Origin: DAIPHL01 sp036771375
GTDB taxonomy: Bacteria; Synergistota; Synergistia; Synergistales; Synergistaceae
Direction: 5' to 3'
DNA: 15,732 nucleotides
NCBI GenBank assembly: GCA_036771375.1
Contig: DAIPHL010000035.1
Coordinates: forward strand, 1-15,732
Every line of letters begins with the position of its first letter. Position 1 is the first letter of the stretch. Of the stretch, positions 7,568-15,174 are shown one piece after another. The notes below the pieces were generated by a model that did not search any database, had not been told where the DNA came from, and saw only the letters and a program-made list of their open reading frames with translations. A program made the position numbers and the translations under genes.

Positions 7568-8775
7568 ATCTTTTTGCACCTCGCCTTGCGTACAAGTCTA
7601 TTTGCTCTATGCAGCATTTCACAGTTCATACGTACAAACGAGCCTCCCAGGAGATATCGGTTTCGTCCAAGCCAAGAGAGCGCTTCTCTCGTGTGTTCCA
7701 AAGCCTCCTCGAACATGTGCAACCGGTGTTCCTCTATTTTCGCCAATTCTTCCAAGATCAAGACGACATCGAAGCGTTCGCCGTGGATATCCCGCCCCTC
7801 CATCTCTTTCATCGTTTTCAACGCAAGAGAGAACTCGTCTCTTGCCGTTTTGAAGTCCTTCTCTTTTTTTGCGCAAAACGCAATCCGAACGTGTGCCACA
7901 ACTTTGGAGGAAGGTTCCCGGGATGATGACGCCCAAAGAGCACGGGCTCTTTCCGTGTGCCCAAGAGAATACCACATGTCACCGGCCCTCGCGAGCTCGC
8001 CACCGTCGGTGGAATTTCCTTCGAGCACGCTCGCCACATGGTTGTAAAGCGCGACCAGGGAGAGGATATCCATGCCGTTGTGATAGAAAACACCGTCGAG
8101 ACATTCGGCATCGCGAGTCCGAAGGTATTGTACGTAAATCGACGGAATCAGGTAGCCTGGGATATCCGTCCGACTTCGAACGACCCCTAGGATATGTTTC
8201 TCCATGCTCCCCAGCGAACAGGAATCCACGCACCCTCGATACAATTTCCGGGCGTGGTAAAGAAGATCGATGTGGGGCAACCCGTCCCAGCCGGGGGATG
8301 TCCTCGCCAGAATATGCCTTGTGCGCAGCAGGGGAATATCGAATCTCCTGCCATTATACGTCACCAGGCATGCACCCGCCGGGATCAGATCGCCGATGGC
8401 GTCGAGCCATTGGCCCTCCTTCGCGGGACCTTCCAGAAAGACCTGAGTGACCTTGAAGCGTTCCCCGTCCGTCATGCCAATCCCGCATAAAAAGGCGTAG
8501 GTTCCGGTCCCCCCTGCGAGTCCGGTGGTCTCCAGATCGAGAAAGACGACCGGTTCTCCGTCTCCGAAATGTTTCATCACCACCATGTCCTCCGGCCGGA
8601 CAAGCGGTTTCACACCGTGCAAAGCCCCCATGGGATGGAAGCATTCGACAAGGTAAACCCCTTCGCAGAGCCACCTTCCGGGCGGTAAGCCGACGATCGG
8701 GTGCGCTTCGTCTTTCCTCGTGGCTGCAATCTTGGAAACATCCCGATCGTCGAAGAAGCTGTCGAACCGTCCCAT
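7564..8775 (-). CDS. YprB-type ribonuclease H-like (DnaQ-fold) protein with helical C-terminal repeats
   Basis: This 403-residue soluble protein carries a 3'-5' exonuclease fold of the YprB/RNase_H_2 class (PF13482). Motif I is FLDLETTGL with D80 and E82, motif II is YNGRRFDIPLL with N141 and D146, followed by HIDLLYHARK (168-177), and motif III is HNGMDILSL with H232 and D236. All acidic residues expected for two-metal catalysis are present, so it could be active on DNA or RNA; the substrate is unknown even for better-studied relatives. Residues 258-395 are helical, with TPR-like spacing that suggests a binding scaffold. The ATG at 8775 shares one base with the previous stop (TAATG) and has AAGGA nine bases upstream. 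The gene sits inside a tightly packed operon. Confidence 0.85.
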   Translation of the reverse strand: MGRFDSFFDDRDVSKIAATRKDEAHPIVGLPPGRWLCEGVYLVECFHPMGALHGVKPLVRPEDMVVMKHFGDGEPVVFLDLETTGLAGGTGTYAFLCGIGMTDGERFKVTQVFLEGPAKEGQWLDAIGDLIPAGACLVTYNGRRFDIPLLRTRHILARTSPGWDGLPHIDLLYHARKLYRGCVDSCSLGSMEKHILGVVRSRTDIPGYLIPSIYVQYLRTRDAECLDGVFYHNGMDILSLVALYNHVASVLEGNSTDGGELARAGDMWYSLGHTERARALWASSSREPSSKVVAHVRIAFCAKKEKDFKTARDEFSLALKTMKEMEGRDIHGERFDVVLILEELAKIEEHRLHMFEEALEHTREALSWLGRNRYLLGGSFVRMNCEMLHRANRLVRKARCKKI

Positions 8776-9998
8776 TATTTCAAGTCCTTCGTCCGATTCG
8801 CGATGTCGATCACCGCAATTTCGGCGGGAGCCAAAAAGCGCATCGGGGGGCCAACGAATCCGGCTCCATTGCTGACATACAACCAGGAACCACGCCCCAC
8901 CGGAATCGGTCCCTTCGTCTTTCCCGGTATCCTGTGTCTCGAAGAGGGGAGGGTGAAAAGCTGTCCGCCGTGTGTGTGTCCGGAGAGCTGTAAATCGAAC
9001 GAACCGATCGTCGTCCGTTCTACGACAGGACGATGTCTCAGAAAAAGGACGAACTTTCTTTTTTCGTCTTTCGTCAGAGATGCGACGAGCTTCTCCGACC
9101 TTGTCGTCGATGAGGATGCCCCTGACATATTTACATGATCAATGTCGTCCGCTCCTAAAAGCACGATGTCTCCAAGGTCCTTTTTTTCCGTTCTCATCAG
9201 CCTGATCCCAGCTTTTTCCAAAAACGCCATCGTGTTGTCCAATCCGTCGAAATAGTCGTGATTACCGGGGACAGCCCATACGCCGAGTCTGGGCCCATAC
9301 GCCGCGAGTTCCGCCAATTTCTCCGCATAGGGAAGATAATTTTGCGACACCTCGTTTTCGTCACCCACGGCTCCGTCGACGACATCACCAGTCAATACGA
9401 TCAAGTCGGGAGCGGAGGCAATCGTCGCATCCACGATGCGCGACACATGCGCGAGGCTCATGTACGGGCTTACATGAAGATCCGACAGCTGAGCCACACG
9501 AACCCGTCCGGACAGCTCTTTTTTGCTCTCGAGCGAGATTTCGGAGACATGAATCGTCCTTGCTTCAAAGAGTCCGTACGCACACAGGACGAACGAGAGC
9601 AAAAGGGACGCCTCAAAAATGCCGACGTTTGACGCTGCCAAAGAAGTGAAAAGCCTGCCGGAAATTTCCGCCAACAGGCGTCCCGTCAGGTTGAACGCCA
9701 GCGTAAAGAGCGTCGTCAGCAAAACCGCAACGTTCCAGAAAGTCCCAAATCCGTTGAGCGCACCGAGAAACCTGGTCGTATTTTTGTCTTCACTCGTGCG
9801 TGCGCGACCTTTGGCGATGATGAGCGACACGACCGAGGAAACCCCCAGCAAAAACCAAAGCGTTCTCACCATCCCGTCGAAGTGCCGACCTGCGTTTCCG
9901 TACATATAATAATGGGCGAGCAGGATGACGATCAGTCCGAACGAACGAAAAAATGGACGATCGGAGAATCGTCGATCGTGGATGTTCACACGTATCAT
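8775..9998 (-). CDS. Membrane-anchored calcineurin-type metallophosphoesterase (YaeI/YkuE/LpxG-like)
   Basis: This 407-residue protein has four predicted N-terminal membrane segments (about 17-33, 45-62, 86-104 and 128-144), then a metallophosphoesterase domain. The full metal-site set is visible: LSDLH (D173, H175), LTGDVVDG (D205), PGNHD (N247, H248), RHRP (H322) and SGHTHGGQ (H341, H343). Relatives anchored this way hydrolyse lipid-linked or nucleotide pyrophosphates; Chlamydia LpxG cleaves UDP-diacylglucosamine. The substrate here is unproven. The ATG at 9998 overlaps the stop of the preceding gene as ATGA; it lacks a clear ribosome site, so translation is probably coupled. ATGs at 10013 and 10079 are alternatives but lie inside the upstream gene. 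It sits between a phospholipid synthase and an exonuclease-fold gene, which gives weak support for an envelope-lipid role. Confidence 0.86.
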   Translation of the reverse strand: MIRVNIHDRRFSDRPFFRSFGLIVILLAHYYMYGNAGRHFDGMVRTLWFLLGVSSVVSLIIAKGRARTSEDKNTTRFLGALNGFGTFWNVAVLLTTLFTLAFNLTGRLLAEISGRLFTSLAASNVGIFEASLLLSFVLCAYGLFEARTIHVSEISLESKKELSGRVRVAQLSDLHVSPYMSLAHVSRIVDATIASAPDLIVLTGDVVDGAVGDENEVSQNYLPYAEKLAELAAYGPRLGVWAVPGNHDYFDGLDNTMAFLEKAGIRLMRTEKKDLGDIVLLGADDIDHVNMSGASSSTTRSEKLVASLTKDEKRKFVLFLRHRPVVERTTIGSFDLQLSGHTHGGQLFTLPSSRHRIPGKTKGPIPVGRGSWLYVSNGAGFVGPPMRFLAPAEIAVIDIANRTKDLK

Positions 9999-11605
9999 AT
10001 CTGAGAAGACCATAACCGGCCCAGCGACTCGAGAATCCTGACCCCTATGCCACGCTTCTCCCATTGGGAGAGACGACATTCCTCGGCGTCTTCGAGATCC
10101 CGTAAAAAATGCTCGCCCAACAAATCACTCGTTGGTCTGTCGTATATGAACGTCTGTACCTCGAAATTGATCGAGAGGCTGCGATTGTCTAAATTGGCCG
10201 TGCCCACGGAGGCGATATCCCTGTCCATGACCATGGTCTTCGCATGAATGAAGCCCCTTGTGTAGCGCCATATCCTGACGCCGGCACGAAGGAGCTCCTC
10301 TATGTTTGAGCGTCCCGCCCAATACACGAGAAAGTGATCGGATTTCGCAGGTATGAGGATTCGTACGTCCACACCCGACAGAGCCGCGGTCTGAAGCGCA
10401 CAGAAAAGGGCCTCATCCGGTACCATATAAGGGGTCGTGATCCAAATCCTTTCACTTGCCTCCGCGATCATGGAAAAAAACATCTGTTGAATGGCGTACC
10501 AAGGGGAACCGAATCCACTCTCCACCACCTGGACGGGTAGAAATGGCATGGGGGGGGTCCCTTGATCCGGCGTCCCGGCAAACTCTTCCGAGTCGGAAGA
10601 GAGTCTCTCCCCCGAACAGATCTCCCAATCTTTGAGAAAGATCTCGTTCAACGCCTTGACGGAATCTCCCCGAAACATGGCATGCGTGTCACGCCAATAA
10701 CCGAGAGGTCCTTTGCCCATATATTCGTCTCCGACGTTGAGACCTCCCGTGAAGGCCACGTCCCCATCGATCACGACGATCTTTCTGTGGTTACGAAAGT
10801 TGATGTTGCTGCGCAAGATCGGAAAGGATACGGGCATGAAGGTTTTCAACTGGACGCCCGCCTCGTGCAGTCGACTCAGGAGTTTGTGCCCCAATCGTCT
10901 GGTCCCGACTCCATCTATCGCCATTCGTACCTTTACGCCGCAAGAAGCACGTTCGCAAAGGATCTTCGCAATCTCGTTGCCGATTCCGTCGTCCTTGAAG
11001 ATGAAGTATTCGATGTTGATATAACGCTTCGAATGGGCAAGCTCCCTTTTTATGGCAGAAAACGTCTCATCTCCGTCGAACAGGATCGTCACTTCTCCGC
11101 GCTCGTACAAATCGGAGGAGGAGTTCCTGCACGCCAGCACGGATGTCTTTCGGATGGTCGCAGGAAAGGGATGTCGCGAGGAGAGGGAAGGATAGGACTT
11201 CCTCGGCTTGAAAATTCTTCTGTTTTTGAGTCGTTTGAGATCGGGACCGAGCAACAGATAAAGTACGATCCCGATCACCGGTAACAGGGCGAGGGTCAGA
11301 AGCCAGAGTATCGTACGATCCGGGTTTCGTTCTTCGAAGAAGATCAGGATCGCGACGAACAGGATGTACGTGGTGAGAAGGTAGGGGGCATACCGGACGA
11401 CAAAGGACCATGCAAAAGAAGCAGACTTCGCGACATACCCACAGAATGTCGGTCCCTCGGGATCCTCCGCCAGCAGAAAAACCGACGCGTTCATCCGCAA
11501 CAGAAGATACGGCGCCATCCAGAGCACAAAAAGAACCAGGGCTGCGATCAGATACGTGTTTCGATTTTTTCTGAGACTTCTCGAGGTCTGGTCGGTTTTC
11601 TTCAA
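9995..11605 (-). CDS. cls: Cardiolipin synthase-like phospholipase D family protein
   Basis: This 536-residue membrane protein probably joins two phosphatidylglycerols into cardiolipin at the inner membrane. Three hydrophobic segments lie at about 17-38, 71-90 and 98-119; the last two form the usual PLDNc region, including the NPDRTILWLL segment. Both HKD motifs are intact: H273-K275-D280 in NHRKIVVIDG and H454-K456-D461 in IHAKTMVMD, each followed by the expected glycine-rich (FTGGLN) and asparagine-rich (TANLDNRS) segments. It is about 50 residues longer than typical bacterial ClsA, mostly in the N-terminal region. The start is a TTG at 11605, supported by GAGGG eight bases upstream; no suitable ATG is nearby. 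The gene follows the flavoprotein by 54 bases and overlaps the next gene by four. Confidence 0.88.
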   Translation of the reverse strand: MKKTDQTSRSLRKNRNTYLIAALVLFVLWMAPYLLLRMNASVFLLAEDPEGPTFCGYVAKSASFAWSFVVRYAPYLLTTYILFVAILIFFEERNPDRTILWLLTLALLPVIGIVLYLLLGPDLKRLKNRRIFKPRKSYPSLSSRHPFPATIRKTSVLACRNSSSDLYERGEVTILFDGDETFSAIKRELAHSKRYINIEYFIFKDDGIGNEIAKILCERASCGVKVRMAIDGVGTRRLGHKLLSRLHEAGVQLKTFMPVSFPILRSNINFRNHRKIVVIDGDVAFTGGLNVGDEYMGKGPLGYWRDTHAMFRGDSVKALNEIFLKDWEICSGERLSSDSEEFAGTPDQGTPPMPFLPVQVVESGFGSPWYAIQQMFFSMIAEASERIWITTPYMVPDEALFCALQTAALSGVDVRILIPAKSDHFLVYWAGRSNIEELLRAGVRIWRYTRGFIHAKTMVMDRDIASVGTANLDNRSLSINFEVQTFIYDRPTSDLLGEHFLRDLEDAEECRLSQWEKRGIGVRILESLGRLWSSQI

Positions 11606-11659
11606 GAACCCGTCCCTCAGGCTTTCGTCGTCCCAGGAGCTATGTCGCGGTTTCGCAAA

Positions 11660-13027
11660 TCAATTCTTTTTGAGGTTCCTGCCCCGCATGTAGCGGGCCG
11701 CCTGCTGAATCGGATCCCACAACGGAGAGATCGGCGGCGCATAGGAAAGATCGAGGCTGATGATGTCTTCAAGTGTCATCCCAGCCGTTATCGCGGTGGC
11801 CATGGTGTCGACCCTCTTCGCAGATCCCTCCGTCCCAACGGTCTGACAACCGACGATTTTTTCGGTACGGGCATCGACAATCAGCTTGACGTTGATATCA
11901 CCGGCTCCGCTCATGTACCCGGCTTTGAGATGAGAGTTGATCGTGCCCGTCATGTATTCTCTCCCATCCGCTTTGAGCTCCCTTTCGATCGCTCCCGTCC
12001 GCCCGATCTCCTGTCCACACACCTTGCAAACGGCGGTCCCGAGGACTTTCGGCATGGCCGCCCGCAGCCCCGCCATGGTGAGGGCCGCGACGCGCCCCTG
12101 TCTGTTGGCGATCGCACCCAGGGCAAGGTGCATCGGTTTCCCGGTAATCATATTGACAGACTGAACGCAGTCTCCCGTTGCCCATACATCCGGTGCGGAT
12201 GTTCTCATCTGGGGATCGACCACGATCGCACCCTTTACACCCGTCTCGATACCCGCCGTCTCCGCAAGCGACGTGTTCGGAAGCACCCCAAGTGCCACCA
12301 ACACCATGTCGGTTTCGATTTCTCCCCTCTCGGTCCTGATTCCCTTCACCCGACCCCCTTCCGTCCTGAACTCCGTCGCCGATTCACCGAGCACGATCCT
12401 GGTGCCGTGGCTCTTGACATTTTCCGCGACGAGTTTTGCCATATCTTCGTCGATCGTACCCATGATCTGCGGGGCGCGTTCCAAGATACAAACGTCAAGA
12501 CCCATATGGCAGGAAAGGATATCCGCCATCTCAAGACCGATATAGCCACCGCCGATGACGACAGCCCGTTTCGGTCGATTTTCCTCCATCCATTTCCGCA
12601 TACGGACGCCGCTGTCAACCGTATCGAGGGTAAAAATACCGTCCGCGTCGGAACCCGGGATGGTAAGCTTCATCCGGTTCGTCCCGGTTGCGATTAGAAG
12701 CTTGTCCCAACCCATCGAAAAAGACTTCGCCGATGCGACGTCGGTCACGTCGACCGTTCGCCTCTTGAGGTCGATCGATGTCACCTCGTGCATGACGCGA
12801 GCGTCGATTCCTCGCTCTTGAAATTCTTCGGGTGTTATCGAGATCAGATCCTCCCAGTCCTCGATCATGCCGCCGACGTAGTAAGGAATACCGCAAGCGG
12901 AATAGGAGGTGTGCCTTCCCTTGTCGAAGACGACGATCTCGATATCCTCGTTCAGTCTTCTCAGTTGGGATGCGGTCGACATCCCTCCGGCGTCCCCTCC
13001 GATAACGACAAGCCTCTCTCTTGCCAT
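11660..13027 (-). CDS. CoA-disulfide reductase / NAD(P)H oxidase-like flavoprotein
   Basis: This 455-residue enzyme belongs to the single-cysteine pyridine-nucleotide disulfide oxidoreductases, which reduce CoA disulfides, persulfides, peroxide or oxygen with NAD(P)H. It shows an FAD-binding start VVIGGDAGGMS (7-17), the redox Cys45 in SYSACGIPYYVGG, an NAD(P)H-binding VVIGGGYIGLE (156-166), the second FAD motif ATGD (283-286), and the dimer-domain hallmark DLSYAPPISPLWDP (426-439) with Tyr429. No rhodanese domain is fused. An extra Cys pair, C334 and C337, occurs at the start of the dimerisation domain. I choose the ATG at 13027: GAGGGGAG (13037-13044) is nine bases upstream, whereas it directly touches the ATG at 13036. 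A role in defence against oxygen or in sulfur metabolism of an anaerobe is likely. It is the first gene of the minus-strand run. Confidence 0.88.
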   Translation of the reverse strand: MARERLVVIGGDAGGMSTASQLRRLNEDIEIVVFDKGRHTSYSACGIPYYVGGMIEDWEDLISITPEEFQERGIDARVMHEVTSIDLKRRTVDVTDVASAKSFSMGWDKLLIATGTNRMKLTIPGSDADGIFTLDTVDSGVRMRKWMEENRPKRAVVIGGGYIGLEMADILSCHMGLDVCILERAPQIMGTIDEDMAKLVAENVKSHGTRIVLGESATEFRTEGGRVKGIRTERGEIETDMVLVALGVLPNTSLAETAGIETGVKGAIVVDPQMRTSAPDVWATGDCVQSVNMITGKPMHLALGAIANRQGRVAALTMAGLRAAMPKVLGTAVCKVCGQEIGRTGAIERELKADGREYMTGTINSHLKAGYMSGAGDINVKLIVDARTEKIVGCQTVGTEGSAKRVDTMATAITAGMTLEDIISLDLSYAPPISPLWDPIQQAARYMRGRNLKKN

Positions 13028-13075
13028 AAGAGCCATCTCCCCTCATAATAAACAAGCATACGTGTTGTTACGTTA

Positions 13076-13109
13076 CTGCAAAAAGCAGATCCTGTAATCA
13101 GGAATTATA
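13076..13109 (-). promoter_or_regulatory. Possible promoter and inverted repeats upstream of the flavoprotein gene
   Basis: The minus strand has a perfect TATAAT at 13104-13109, about 77 bases before the flavoprotein ATG, but no good -35 hexamer. Just downstream lie two short inverted repeats, CCTG-N4-CAGG (13091-13102) and CTGC-N5-GCAG (13076-13088), the first overlapping the expected transcription start. This could be an operator, but the arms are only four bases. Confidence 0.3.
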
Positions 13110-13171
13110 GGTATCTTCGTACCGACCAAAGACATGGGAGACGACCATGCCGGGGATGACCAAAACTCGTT

Positions 13172-13177
13172 TATAAT
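13172..13177 (+). promoter_or_regulatory. Possible -10 element of the tandem paralogue operon
   Basis: A perfect TATAAT lies 87 bases before the ATG at 13265, in AT-rich sequence. No TTGACA-like hexamer is found at 16-18 bases upstream, so only the -10 is supported. The rest of the 237-base gap 13028-13264 holds the divergent flavoprotein promoter region and a repeated ribosome-site block. Confidence 0.35.
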
Positions 13178-13184
13178 AATTATT

Positions 13185-13260
13185 GTGGGAGGCTTGCGCA
13201 TCCGAAAAACGATCGGCAACGTCATGTTTTTCGCTCGCGCTTCTCTTGGAGTGGGAGGCT
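13185..13260 (+). repeat. Direct repeat of a 10-base ribosome-site block in the leader
   Basis: GTGGGAGGCT occurs at 13185-13194 and again at 13251-13260, 66 bases apart. The second copy is the ribosome site of the gene starting at 13265 (GGGAGG, six-base spacing). The first copy has no start codon at a usable distance. The copies are in the same reading frame, and the frame from the first copy closes with the TAG at 13260-13262. Confidence 0.55.
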
Positions 13261-13264
13261 AGAC

Positions 13265-14221
13265 ATGGAGGAAAAATTTTCCGAACAACGATTTCTCATC
13301 TTGAAAGGGTTTATCGACGCCAAAAACGAACAAGGGCACGAATTTTTCGGATCGTTTCTGGCCTTGCTCACCAGACGCGAGACCCGCTATCTGGACGTCA
13401 TGTTTTCCAAGAGCAAGAACCAGAGAGGAAAGCATTGGGAGGAGCTTCTCGCCATACACGGGAACAAAAACGACCGGGAGGAGCTCGATCCCGTCATCGA
13501 ACAGTGCGAAAAGGAGTTACACAGGTATTTCGACGTCAGTAAGATACTGAACAACGTGGCGAAAAACCACAACACGAAACAGGCGGAACAAGCGGTCAGC
13601 CGTTTTTGCATGGACAGACTCGATTTCAAGACGGTCTCTTTCATCGAGTTTCAGGACGCCACCGTGGAAGATCTGGAACGTTTCGACAGAGAAATCGAAA
13701 GAACGAAGCAGGACCAGGATGAGCGAGAAGAGGCAAAACAAGAGGAGACCGTCGATACGACCGAAAACGATGCCACGCCGGTCGATGAACCCGGCAAGGA
13801 ACTCTGTATCCGTTGCGAACCGATTCTGGACCCTCTTCTCGGCGTCGCGACGAACGAACTTCCAATAGGGAGCTATGTCGCCTGTCGGCTTGCACAGGAT
13901 TCCGTCTTTTACAAATTGCTGGCGAAGAATTTTCCAAACACCAACGACGTCGTGAAGGGAAAGGTCTCCGGTATATTGATGAACGATCTCGGGACGGCCA
14001 CGGTAAGCCTTTGGCTCTGCGACGGGGTCTGCGGCGTGATGCAGCTCTCCGGCAAGGTACGTTTGAAGATGGCGAGAGGCCCCGAGGAAACGTCCCGGAA
14101 AGATTCACCAAGACACCTTCCTCAGATTCCGAATATTTCGTCGAGATTCGTGTTTGTCGCCGCCGGAGTATTTCTTTCGCTGGTGGCCATCGTCGTTCTG
14201 TTTTATGTTCTTTATGATTGA
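13265..14221 (+). CDS. Tail-anchored protein of unknown function, first of a tandem paralogous pair
   Basis: I do not recognise a characterised family. The 318-residue protein has no signal peptide. An N-terminal domain (about 8-135) contains the RFLILKGFID start and an FCMDRL motif with C115. An acidic, charged linker (141-178) follows, then a C-terminal domain (180-269) rich in beta-type spacing and Gly/Asp turns, with ILDP (187-190), CRL (207-209), FYK (215-217), a V-x-G-x-V-x-G run (230-236), ND (240-241) and KVRLK (264-268). One membrane helix lies at about 295-316, leaving almost nothing after it, so the bulk should be cytoplasmic. The ATG has GGGAGG six bases upstream. The next gene encodes a paralogue 12 bases downstream, with 35 of 90 identical residues and no gaps over the C-terminal domain. 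It may relate to a DUF family such as DUF4899, recalled from memory and unchecked. Confidence 0.75.
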   Translation: MEEKFSEQRFLILKGFIDAKNEQGHEFFGSFLALLTRRETRYLDVMFSKSKNQRGKHWEELLAIHGNKNDREELDPVIEQCEKELHRYFDVSKILNNVAKNHNTKQAEQAVSRFCMDRLDFKTVSFIEFQDATVEDLERFDREIERTKQDQDEREEAKQEETVDTTENDATPVDEPGKELCIRCEPILDPLLGVATNELPIGSYVACRLAQDSVFYKLLAKNFPNTNDVVKGKVSGILMNDLGTATVSLWLCDGVCGVMQLSGKVRLKMARGPEETSRKDSPRHLPQIPNISSRFVFVAAGVFLSLVAIVVLFYVLYD

Positions 14222-14233
14222 GGTTGCCCTTCG

Positions 14234-15169
14234 ATGAAAGTAGAGGATGAAAGATACGTCGTAACGAGGGGTTTCATCGACGACAGGGATGCTCCCGGCG
14301 TTTCCGGCGCGCTGTCTGGCGTTTTTTTGACGATTCTCTTCGAGAAGGAACTGAAATATACGGGAGCTCTTTTTTCACGTGAACGAATGGACCGCAAGAT
14401 GCCGTTTTCGGATCTTGTCGCGGTCTTAGAGAAGGGGGAGCGGGAACGGAGCGAAGAAACCCTCTTTTCCTACGCATTCTCCCTTCGAGGTCATTTATCA
14501 CGCAATTACGCCGCAAGACAGCAGGAAAACGAAATCACCGACAACAAACGTCTGGAGCGGAGCGTGACTCTTTTTTGTTCCGACACGTTGGGAATCAGCG
14601 CCATCGTCTTTGTGGACACCACCACCATGACGGAAGAGGAGATCTCGTCGATCCCCTTCCTCGTTTCAAAAATGGCCTCCAGCGACGAAAGCGCCGAGGA
14701 AACAGTCGGTGAAAAAGCCTCCGAGCATGCCCCGAAAAACTCGATGGAGAGGGAGAACATCTCGCAAAAAGAGCTCTTCATCGCGTGTCATGCCATTCTC
14801 GACCCGGTTGCGGGAACTCCGGTCAGCGATCTCTCCAAAAACAATCGCATTTTCTGTCGATTGCCCGAGTCGTCGATCTTTTACAAGTTTTTCGTGAATC
14901 GCATTCCCGGCTTCGATGGAACGGTCATGGGGGACGTTACGGGCGTCAGAATCAACGACAGCGGGATGGCCATCGTCGCGGTGGAACTCGCCGACAATCT
15001 CACGGGGGCTGTAAAGCTATCGTCGAAGGTCCGTGTAAAGACCGCGTACTCGAGGGGTTTTCAAAGGATGGATCCCGGCAAGAACGCAAAATCGGAATCG
15101 ATCATCGCCATTGCAAGCCTTCTCTTCTTCCTATGCGTGATGTGGCTCCTGATTCATTTCCTTTCGTAA
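14234..15169 (+). CDS. Tail-anchored protein of unknown function, second of a tandem paralogous pair
   Basis: This 311-residue paralogue of the preceding product has the same layout: N-terminal domain (about 5-140) with RYVVTRGFID and FCSDTL (C115), an acidic Ser/Glu linker (149-178), a C-terminal domain (181-270) and one membrane helix (about 288-309) ending two residues before the stop. Three cysteines are shared by both proteins: C115, C185 and C208 here, and C115, C184 and C207 in the first. The linker and far N-terminus have diverged widely, so the pair is an old duplication, possibly a heterodimer. The ATG at 14234 has GAGGT (14220-14224), which overlaps the previous stop codon, nine bases upstream; translation is probably coupled. 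The gene ends five bases from the convergent transporter gene. Confidence 0.75.
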   Translation: MKVEDERYVVTRGFIDDRDAPGVSGALSGVFLTILFEKELKYTGALFSRERMDRKMPFSDLVAVLEKGERERSEETLFSYAFSLRGHLSRNYAARQQENEITDNKRLERSVTLFCSDTLGISAIVFVDTTTMTEEEISSIPFLVSKMASSDESAEETVGEKASEHAPKNSMERENISQKELFIACHAILDPVAGTPVSDLSKNNRIFCRLPESSIFYKFFVNRIPGFDGTVMGDVTGVRINDSGMAIVAVELADNLTGAVKLSSKVRVKTAYSRGFQRMDPGKNAKSESIIAIASLLFFLCVMWLLIHFLS

Positions 15170-15174
15170 AAAAT

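Noticed and set aside
6770..8047. Plus-strand 425-codon open frame
   Set aside because: Antisense to the MFS and YprB-type genes, with a polar non-protein-like composition.
13183..13542. 119-codon frame overlapping the first paralogue in another frame
   Set aside because: It starts with TTG directly before the first repeat block and covers coding sequence of the stronger frame; no motif.
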